The notes beneath the pieces were generated by a model. The model was not told the origin of the DNA. It did no database searches and saw only the letters and a program-made list of their open reading frames with translations. Of a stretch of 58,807 nt of DNA, positions 1-6,059 are shown piece by piece (the first letter of the stretch is position 1; the number at the start of each line of letters is the position of its first letter). The stretch spans positions 1 through 58,807 of the forward strand of contig CABSLA010000008.1 in the NCBI GenBank assembly GCA_902478545.1, in the 5' to 3' direction. A program made the position numbers and the translations under genes. Source of the stretch: an uncultured Collinsella sp. Lineage in GTDB: Bacteria; Actinomycetota; Coriobacteriia; Coriobacteriales; Coriobacteriaceae.

Positions 1-89
1 GCGCCGAATGCTCGCCATCGAAATTTATCGGTGGCCCACTTCAGACTGTAATGGGTGGCGTGAGCGGAGTCGCCGCGTTGTATAAGTCT

Positions 90-127
90 GGCCGGCCCGA
101 CTGATGTGTCGATCTGTCGGGCCGGCC
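90..127. repeat. 12-bp perfect inverted repeat (hairpin)
   Basis: GGCCGGCCCGAC (90-101) and its exact reverse complement (116-127) flank a 14-nt loop. No T-tract follows on either strand, so it is not a classic intrinsic terminator. It lies beyond the 3' end of the minus-strand RiPP operon. Confidence 0.55.
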
Positions 128-172
128 GAGAATGGTGAAGAGATCTCGCTGTTGAATGAACGAATGTTACAA

Positions 173-209
173 GCAGCTCTTCAAGGCGCTTTGGGCGTTG
201 AAGAGCTGC
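173..209 (-). terminator. Probable terminator of the RiPP operon
   Basis: A perfect 12-bp inverted repeat, GCAGCTCTTCAA (173-184) with TTGAAGAGCTGC (198-209), has a 13-nt loop. It starts about 50 nt past the stop codon of the minus-strand precursor gene. The tail read on the minus strand is only moderately T-rich (TTGTAAC), so efficiency is uncertain. Confidence 0.5.
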
Positions 210-261
210 GCAGTCAATCGCATGCAGTGATAGGCGAGGCGATTGCTCGATGAGCCGGCGA

Positions 262-444
262 CTAGTTCTGTGCTGCACTCGTCCCGGTGCCGTCGTTGTC
301 TGCCGAGTACCAGAATGCGTAGGCCGCAACGACGGCATCATAGACGGCTGCGACTACGTTATCCACGACGGCTGCAAAGTTGACCACAACGGGAACGGGG
401 CCGGTTTTGGAATCCATCTTCTCTACTTCTGGGGTCTCATACAT
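262..444 (-). CDS. Putative RiPP precursor peptide (60 aa, cysteine-free)
   Basis: A 60-residue peptide beginning MYETPEVEKMDSK and ending in the aromatic, polar stretch YAFWYSADNDGTGTSAAQN. It is the last gene of a minus-strand operon, right after a radical SAM gene. Its ribosome binding site overlaps that gene's stop codon (TAAGGAG, about 8 nt before ATG), which implies translational coupling. The short charged N-terminus (YETPEVE) is of the kind seen in leaders of precursors for PqqD-dependent radical SAM enzymes. The middle is rich in Val/Ala (two VVxAV-type segments), and the C-terminus carries the only Trp and three of its four Tyr. There is no Cys, so thioether (sactipeptide or ranthipeptide) chemistry is excluded. 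The role is inferred from size, position and composition; no family is recognised. Confidence 0.72.
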   Translation of the reverse strand: MYETPEVEKMDSKTGPVPVVVNFAAVVDNVVAAVYDAVVAAYAFWYSADNDGTGTSAAQN

Positions 445-456
445 GGGAACATCTCC

Positions 457-1503
457 TTAGAATTGTGACAGGACGCTCAGGTCGCCTAGATCATCGTCGA
501 TCAGGTCGATATAGAGGTCGCCGTCCATATTGATGTCTGCAATCAACGATGAGATCTCTTCCATCTCGTCAATCGAGTGCATACGATTGGCCAACGCGGT
601 AACAACGGGCTTATCCCAAACGGTTGCCATTCCGGCATCGTAGTATTCCTGAAGGCTGTGTTTGCGAACGTTTCCGATGATGAGAGGTATATAGGGGGAT
701 GCGACGATATCGCCATTGGCGTGGATGGCCACTTGGTCAAATTGCATTTGCAGTTGAGGGAATCTGACCAAGTGGTCGATGGGGTCGCCCCACTCAAGCA
801 TGAAATAGCCTCGATAGTCCGGATCGTATCGAAGGTCATTGATCGTGTTGACTAGCCGACGGTATTGATTATTCGAAGGGCGAATCGTGCGGTTTCTTCG
901 GGCTCTACCGAGGAGCATGAGCGGCTGAACTCTAAGGTCAATTCGGTCAGTTCTACCCGACGATTTCAGCTTGTCTCGAAGCATCGTGCAAACTGGTTTG
1001 AAATCGTCGACATTGAACGATGTCGGACAAAAGGCAATTGAAAGGTGCAGTGAGGTTTCGTTCAGCGTGATATCGATGGCGTCGAGCACCCGGTCGTATA
1101 ATCCCGAGAGTCCTCGCATATGTTCGTGAGAATCGCGTAGGCCATCGAGGCTAAACTGTATGCCGTTTAAACCGGCGCGTTCGAGCTCATGCAAAGTATT
1201 TGAGTTTGCGAGCAGACCGTTTGACACGAGGTTGCATTTGACGCCAGATGCGCTGAGCCGCCGCAAGGACTCGATGACAAGATCCTTTCGCAGGAGGGTC
1301 TCGCCTCCGCAGAAGCAGAAGCTAAAGGGGTGCATTTGACAAATCGAGTCGACGAGTTCGAGGACTTCGTTGTCGGATAATTCGTTCGCGACGACATCGT
1401 TTTCTCCACTGTTGTTGAAGCAGTGTAGACAACGAAGGTTGCATTTGTTTGTAATGTCGAGCGCAACGCTGTGGGGCGCTCCGATTATTGCCGGCATGCT
1501 CAT
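457..1503 (-). CDS. Radical SAM peptide-modifying enzyme
   Basis: 348 aa. The N-terminal domain carries the [4Fe-4S]/SAM cluster motif CNLRCLHC (CxxxCxxC) near residues 22-29, followed by FCGGETLLR, the usual GGE motif of radical SAM TIM barrels. The layout resembles PqqE/MftC-type RiPP maturases. The C-terminal part keeps a SPASM-like signature (NGDIVASPYIPLIIGNV) but has Ser where these proteins normally have Cys. No cysteine remains after about residue 175, so auxiliary Fe-S clusters of SPASM type are unlikely. The start overlaps the stop of the upstream PqqD-like gene (TAATG), and the downstream gene is the candidate precursor. The likely role is installing a carbon-centred modification on the 60-residue peptide. 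The chemistry cannot be told from sequence. Confidence 0.85.
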   Translation of the reverse strand: MSMPAIIGAPHSVALDITNKCNLRCLHCFNNSGENDVVANELSDNEVLELVDSICQMHPFSFCFCGGETLLRKDLVIESLRRLSASGVKCNLVSNGLLANSNTLHELERAGLNGIQFSLDGLRDSHEHMRGLSGLYDRVLDAIDITLNETSLHLSIAFCPTSFNVDDFKPVCTMLRDKLKSSGRTDRIDLRVQPLMLLGRARRNRTIRPSNNQYRRLVNTINDLRYDPDYRGYFMLEWGDPIDHLVRFPQLQMQFDQVAIHANGDIVASPYIPLIIGNVRKHSLQEYYDAGMATVWDKPVVTALANRMHSIDEMEEISSLIADINMDGDLYIDLIDDDLGDLSVLSQF

Positions 1504-2396
1504 TATTGCTTCTTATCGAGCGGGCGAACAAACAGCTTGACGTCGCCCGAGTCGAGCTCATTGGGCAGGGTGCCGACTAAGGAAAAGCCAAGGCGCTGGT
1601 CGGAATGGTCAAGTTGTTCGGCGATTGGGGTGGAATCAGGCGCGTCAATTCTGAGCGCGCGGTAGGCTTTGGGAGCGGAAGATCCGTAGTATTCCGCAAG
1701 GCGGTCGAGCACACCGGCAAGCAGCGTGGAGCTGCATGAGATAAATTTGATGATGACGCTGCGGCCGGCGGGATTAGTGGCCGGCTCGCATATTATCAAT
1801 CCATTAATTTCTCCGGACTGGCTCGTGAGTAGAAAATAATCATGGGTAAAGGAAAAGAGCCTTTGGCGAAGAACCAGAAAGTTCTCCAATTCGGGCTCAA
1901 CGTCGAACTCAGAGAAATAGATCCTATTGCCATTTTTGAACTGTTTTGCAGAGAGGGATTTTGCAGCCGCCTCTTCGATTTCAGCAAACCTGCTCGCGTC
2001 CGCGAGAATAAGCAGCTCGTCGGGATTCACCGATGTTAGGTAATCGGAGCCGAAAGGGTCGTTCATATATCTCCCTTCTTTCTTCCAAACGATAAGACAG
2101 TTTACGGTCAGGCTATGCAGGGTTTGGGCCAGGTCATGCGCTAGCGTCTCGCGCGGTTGATCTGGGTATTTTTCTTGGAACAGACGGAGAATTTTGGGCA
2201 AATCGCAGGTGCCGTCGCATAAGTCAAGAATCTCTTTAGCGACCCTGTTGAGGATCGTATAGATTTGTTTCCCATCTGAGCTTAGGACGCTCAGGCGGTT
2301 ATTTGGTTCACTGCGAAGGTAGCTTGGGTCGAGGGGGATAGGGATGACTCCAGGCAATGATGAGATTTGCGCGCTCCAAACATTCACGGATTCCAT
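1503..2396 (-). CDS. PqqD-like peptide chaperone fused to a GNAT-like domain
   Basis: 297 aa. I place the start at the ATG at 2396, because an excellent ribosome binding site (AAAGGAGATC) precedes it; an open frame continues upstream but enters the AT-rich promoter region. Residues about 43-106 (TILNRVAKEILDLCDGTCDL, then helices ending HSLTVNCLIVW) match the PqqD/RRE pattern that binds RiPP leaders and delivers them to the radical SAM partner. Residues about 120-297 look like an acetyltransferase (GNAT) fold: strand-rich, with GLIICEP in the middle and the ending LGFSLVGTLPNEL...VKLFVRPL, which is common at the C-terminus of N-acetyltransferases. First gene of the RiPP operon. The PqqD assignment is fairly secure; the GNAT assignment is by pattern only. 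Confidence 0.7.
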   Translation of the reverse strand: MESVNVWSAQISSLPGVIPIPLDPSYLRSEPNNRLSVLSSDGKQIYTILNRVAKEILDLCDGTCDLPKILRLFQEKYPDQPRETLAHDLAQTLHSLTVNCLIVWKKEGRYMNDPFGSDYLTSVNPDELLILADASRFAEIEEAAAKSLSAKQFKNGNRIYFSEFDVEPELENFLVLRQRLFSFTHDYFLLTSQSGEINGLIICEPATNPAGRSVIIKFISCSSTLLAGVLDRLAEYYGSSAPKAYRALRIDAPDSTPIAEQLDHSDQRLGFSLVGTLPNELDSGDVKLFVRPLDKKQ

Positions 2397-2566
2397 TGAT
2401 CTCCTTTGGTTGTGGCCTATCTTCCTCGAATAGCAACTCGTTCGATAAAATATCACAAATCGAAACGATATATAAAAGAATATATTTATATCGATATACA
2501 ATATTAGGTTAAAAAAAGTTTTGATGTTTGTCGATAGGGCTGGTATTGAAGGAGTGGACTGGAGTG
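2397..2566. promoter_or_regulatory. AT-rich divergent promoter region of the RiPP island
   Basis: About 130 bases between the RiPP operon and the divergent membrane-protein/ABC genes are strikingly AT-rich compared with the window. They contain a perfect 12-bp palindrome, TATATCGATATA (2487-2498), a plausible operator for a dimeric regulator. Several -10-like hexamers are present on both strands and I cannot choose one. No regulator gene is in the island. Confidence 0.5.
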
Positions 2567-2926
2567 ATGGCGATGTCGGACGTTGTGGTTTCAATGGTGG
2601 GGTCATGCCTGCTGCTGTTGTTCGGAATAATGATATATCGAGGCAAGCTCACGGGATTGCTTGCCGGAATGTCATTGCTATCGGGAGAGCGTTTAGAGGA
2701 GGCAAAGCGGACGGCCGAGTCTCTAGGCGCAAACCGAGTGGTGGGGGCGTCTATAGTTTTCTCCGCAATATGCCTTTTTCTCTCGTCCCTTTTTCCGGAC
2801 AAAAGGGCTATTCTCGGTCTGATGGTGGCTGCTGTTATAATCGCCGCGCTTGCCTATGCAAATAGGGGGCTTATTCGTATGTATATAAAGGTGAAATGGA
2901 ATCCTGGGCACCGCAACCCGAGATAA
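2567..2926 (+). CDS. Small membrane protein of unknown function
   Basis: About 119 aa with three hydrophobic segments: VVSMVGSCLLLLFGIMIYRG near the N-terminus, VVGASIVFSAICLFLSSLF in the middle and AILGLMVAAVIIAALAYANR near the C-terminus. A charged loop lies between the first two (GERLEEAKRTAESLG). The tail is basic. The pattern resembles small DUF3784-type membrane proteins often found beside ABC exporters, but that is only a resemblance. The start is either ATG 2567 or ATG 2573; GAAGGAG at 2548-2554 and GGAG at 2561-2564 are the candidate ribosome binding sites. It is divergent from the RiPP operon and precedes an ABC exporter, suggesting a role in export or immunity. Confidence 0.65.
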   Translation: MAMSDVVVSMVGSCLLLLFGIMIYRGKLTGLLAGMSLLSGERLEEAKRTAESLGANRVVGASIVFSAICLFLSSLFPDKRAILGLMVAAVIIAALAYANRGLIRMYIKVKWNPGHRNPR

Positions 2927-3010
2927 TGTCTTGAGCAAGGATTAACAACAAGGGATATATGGGAGCGATTAAGCGGCGAGCAAATTCAGTTTTGGATAAA
3001 AGGCCGCTTG

Positions 3011-4627
3011 ATGGGAGCTGGCATGTTTAAGAAGACGGTTCACGAGTTGTTTCGGTGTAAAGGGTCACGGCTTTTCGTGATTCTCATGCTGGTGAATTTT
3101 GCTCTCTCGTGCGTCATGCCCGCCTTAAACGGTGGGTTTGTAGACTTTCTCGTGACGAATAGGGATCCATCTCGCGTCGTGTGGTTTGCGGCCTTTGTTG
3201 CGGGCATAGGGATATCGGCCTCCTTCATGTCGTATGCGATGGGTGTGAACGTATCGCGCGTCATCTTGGAGATGACGACGAGACTGATGGGGACCACGTG
3301 TGAGTCGTTTGAACGGGGGCCCCTGGAAAAGGGGGAGCAGGCGGATCCATCCTATACAACGCAGAGGGTGTATGCGGATTCGAATGCGGTGTCATCGTTT
3401 GTCGTGAACAACTTCCTAACGATCGGGCTTAACATCGTTCTGGTTGTGTTGATATGCATCATCCTGTTTTCGATTAATCCGGTGTTCCTGGTGTTAAGTG
3501 CATGTTCGCTTGTTGCGTACTTCATTTTATTCAGGGCGTTGAAAAAGCCGTTGTACAACAGTTCGCTTGCGAACAAGGAGGGTTTGAGTAAGCTTTTCGC
3601 GTCCGTGAGCGGCGAGCTGTCGCAGTTGTTTGACATTAAGTGCGATGGCGCATATAACCAGAGCGCTCGGACGCTCAAAGGGGTATTCGAGGGGTACTAC
3701 CCGATTTACATGAAAGCAAGTAGGGTCTCGAATCTGGCCACATCAAGCGACGGCCTGATCTCGTCTTTGTTTCGGGGGGCACTGCTCGTGATCTCCGGGA
3801 TGGAAATATTGAGCGGAAGAATGAGCTTAGGCGAGTTCACAATGGTGAACTCGTATTACTCGATGGCGTTCGGATGCTTCAAGTATTTTTTGAATTATTT
3901 CAAATCGTATCAGGACGCAAGGGCCTCGTTCGACCGATTGGGGGCTCTGACGGAGGACGCCGAGGACCGCGGCACCTTCACGGTTGGGCACGTGGAGAGC
4001 ATATCGTTGTCCAACATCGCGTACCGATACGCGGGAAAGCCCTACTTATACCGCGACCTCTCCGTGGAGGTGGAGGAAGGAAAAACCTATGCCATTACCG
4101 GGCCGAACGGATGCGGAAAAAGCACGTTTCTGAAGGTGCTCCTTGGACTATATTCTGCTGGGGGACATCGGGCTTTGGGGTCGGTGCCATATGAAGAGCT
4201 CGATATGGAGACGATCCGACGGGACCTGTTTGCGGTGTGCCCGCAAAAGCTCTTTATTCCGAACGAAACGGTGGAGAATTACCTTGAGAGGACGTCGATT
4301 CGGGGATCGAGCGAAAACCTCCGAGAGCTTGTGCCGAGTTTCTATCGAACCGTCGAATCGTTAAAAGGCAAGAATTGTAGAGACCTTTCTGGTGGAGAGT
4401 ATCGAAAGCTAAGGATATTCGCAGCACTTCGCAGGCAGCCGGAAGTGCTTGTGTTCGATGAACCAACGAACGATTTAGATGAAGAAAGCCGTCGGGAGTT
4501 CACGGAGTATATTCATCGAAATCCCTTCGATCAGCTAATTCTTGTTGTAAGCCATGATCAGGATTTGATTTCAGCATGCGATAGGAAGCTGGATTTTGAT
4601 TTCGATCCGAAAAATGGGCAATGCTGA
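3011..4627 (+). CDS. ABC transporter, fused permease and ATPase (half-transporter)
   Basis: About 538 aa. The N-terminal half (residues about 20-290) is an exporter-type membrane domain with about six hydrophobic segments. The C-terminal half is a nucleotide-binding domain with Walker A GPNGCGKST (about 364-372), Q-loop CPQK, signature LSGGE, Walker B VLVFDEP and switch motif VVSHDQD, all intact. Start ATG 3011 has AAAGG about 7 nt upstream; ATG 3023 with GGGAG is an alternative. It lies in the RiPP island, so it probably exports the modified peptide or confers self-protection. G+C and codon use are lower than in the core genes. The neighbouring gene is the wreck of a second half-transporter, so this protein may once have worked as a heterodimer. 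Confidence 0.85.
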   Translation: MGAGMFKKTVHELFRCKGSRLFVILMLVNFALSCVMPALNGGFVDFLVTNRDPSRVVWFAAFVAGIGISASFMSYAMGVNVSRVILEMTTRLMGTTCESFERGPLEKGEQADPSYTTQRVYADSNAVSSFVVNNFLTIGLNIVLVVLICIILFSINPVFLVLSACSLVAYFILFRALKKPLYNSSLANKEGLSKLFASVSGELSQLFDIKCDGAYNQSARTLKGVFEGYYPIYMKASRVSNLATSSDGLISSLFRGALLVISGMEILSGRMSLGEFTMVNSYYSMAFGCFKYFLNYFKSYQDARASFDRLGALTEDAEDRGTFTVGHVESISLSNIAYRYAGKPYLYRDLSVEVEEGKTYAITGPNGCGKSTFLKVLLGLYSAGGHRALGSVPYEELDMETIRRDLFAVCPQKLFIPNETVENYLERTSIRGSSENLRELVPSFYRTVESLKGKNCRDLSGGEYRKLRIFAALRRQPEVLVFDEPTNDLDEESRREFTEYIHRNPFDQLILVVSHDQDLISACDRKLDFDFDPKNGQC

Positions 4628-4713
4628 TGGGAAACGCTTAGAGTTCGGGCTTGCGCGTCATGGAGTAATCTTTCCTCTTATCGAAAATCGTTACAATATA
4701 AGAAAAACAGTAA

Positions 4714-5313
4714 GCAAGAAGAAATGGCTCGGGGAAGAGCTCGCTGCTGTCAGTGATATTGGGTCTATATCCAGATAACACGGAAGGGGCCGTCCTCTAC
4801 AACGGGGTATCACAGCGTCGCATCGACCGATACGCATTGCGGCGGTGCCGAGTTGGCATTACGGAGCAAGAGCCCCCTATTGTTGGGGGGACGATCCTCG
4901 ATAATCTTACGCTGCTTTCTGATGATTTCGAGGCCGACAAACTGAATCGGATGCTTGCCATATTGGGGTTAGACAAAATGATTGCCGCTGCGGAGAACGG
5001 GGCGGCAGCGATGCTTGGCAGCAAGAAAGGAGGGGTGTCCGGCGGGGAGAAGCAGAACATCGCAATTGTGCGGCAGATGTTGAAATCGCCGGACGTCATG
5101 TTGTTTCTTGAGTCAACTTCAGCGCTTGATGCGAAGAGCCGGAGCGCGCTAATTAAATTGCTTCATGAGGTTAAGAGAGACCATATTGTAATTGTTGTCA
5201 CTCATGACGAAGAGATGCTTGCGGCTTGCGACGAGGTCATTCCGATGCCCGGATGCTTATCGGGACGTGGCGTTGAAGGCCCAGAAGATCGAAATGGCGT
5301 GGGTGTTGGGTAA
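4714..5313 (+). pseudogene. Remnant of a second ABC transporter (ATPase domain only)
   Basis: From just after an in-frame TAA (4711-4713) the frame reads ARRNGSGKSSLLSVILGLYP, a complete Walker A (NGSGKSS). It continues through VSGGEKQN (signature) and VVTHDEE (switch) to a stop at 5313. The membrane domain and the first strand of the ATPase are missing; only about 85 bases separate the upstream transporter from this fragment. No start codon precedes the Walker A in frame; the first candidate, GTG 4753, is already past it. Walker B reads VMLFLES where FDE is expected, so the catalytic-site Asp is Leu. Truncation plus loss of a key residue indicate a decaying gene, probably the partner of the intact half-transporter. 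Confidence 0.75.
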
Positions 5314-5391
5314 GTCCCTACGCGTACGACGTTGGGTTTCTGATCTTCATCGTCCTGCAAAGAAGGCTTTGTAACACGTTTCCCCTGGGAG

Positions 5392-5427
5392 GCCCCTTTT
5401 GTCCGTAGTGGCAAAGAGGGGCTTTTT
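5392..5427 (+). terminator. Intrinsic terminator after the ABC genes
   Basis: GCCCCTTTTG (5392-5401) pairs with CAAAGAGGGGC (5412-5422, one bulge) and is followed by TTTTT. It lies about 80 nt beyond the ABC remnant. Confidence 0.7.
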
Positions 5428-5822
5428 CGTTTCCCTCTTGCGGCGGAGGGGGACACCATGCGCCTATACAGGACGACCTGCGCGCTTTCGTCGGATGACG
5501 GGCTATGTGTCGAGATGGGGGTCTCGGGTGGAGGCCGCGTCGCGGTCGCGGTCGGCCAGCGACCATCGGTACGGCTCAATCGTATTACCAGAACTAGTAA
5601 GGAGCCGCCCTTTCGGACGACTCAAACTGTAATGGGGCTTTTTTAGCTACCCCGGCCGTTACTCCGCCAAAGCATTCGCGCTATCTGCCGGGGTGGCTAA
5701 AATAGCCCCGTCCCAAATTAGCTACTCTGACCAAAATCCCTGGGACAAATACTTCTGATAGATTTTGTCTTTCTTGGCTATTGCGTAGTTTAAGAGATTC
5801 CATTCCAATAATTACAGCCTTT
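5428..5822. other. Gene-free structured region between the island and ppdK
   Basis: I see no convincing gene here. It holds a T6 run after a weak hairpin (about 5602-5643). A 13-bp hairpin, TAGCTACCCCGGC (5644-5656) with GCCGGGGTGGCTA (5687-5699, one G-T pair), has a 30-nt loop. A smaller hairpin pairs GTCCCA (5710-5715) with TGGGAC (5741-5746). The word TTAGCTAC occurs twice (from 5643 and from 5718). The stretch may be the scar or edge of the accessory island. Confidence 0.45.
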
Positions 5823-5840
5823 TGCTAAAGCGTTTTAGCA
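5823..5840. promoter_or_regulatory. Palindromic operator upstream of ppdK
   Basis: An 18-bp near-perfect palindrome, TGCTAAAGCGTTTTAGCA, centred on CG and of the general form bound by LacI/CcpA-family regulators. Its reverse complement shares CTAAAACGCTT with the palindrome upstream of adhE (about 29748-29758). It sits about 14 bp upstream of the proposed ppdK -35 box. Confidence 0.5.
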
Positions 5841-5853
5841 GTTTATACCGCTT

Positions 5854-5884
5854 TTGACCTGCGACTACGTTGTACTGGTATCTT
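5854..5884 (+). promoter_or_regulatory. Candidate ppdK promoter
   Basis: TTGACC (5854-5859) and an extended -10 TGGTATCTT (5877-5885) are separated by a long 19-bp spacer. This would give an untranslated leader of about 170 nt before ppdK. Confidence 0.4.
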
Positions 5885-6059
5885 CATAAGGTAACCACCT
5901 TTACCTACCGTTTACCGCCAGTTTTAGCACGTTTACCAAACCGCGCAGCCTCTGCTCAAGCCCGCCCAAAACCCGCCGTATAGTTCCCTCACGGTCCGCA
6001 TCCGGCGGGTCGATTCGTTACCACGGTCGTGTGTGCGAACACATAGAAGGGGAAGTATC

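Noticed and set aside
250..468. 72-codon plus-strand frame over the precursor region
   Set aside because: Antisense to the better supported precursor gene, which has a coupled ribosome binding site and operon context.
5440..5646. Small open frames in the gap before ppdK
   Set aside because: Arg-rich products in several frames, no ribosome binding site, no similarity; the region is structured noncoding DNA.
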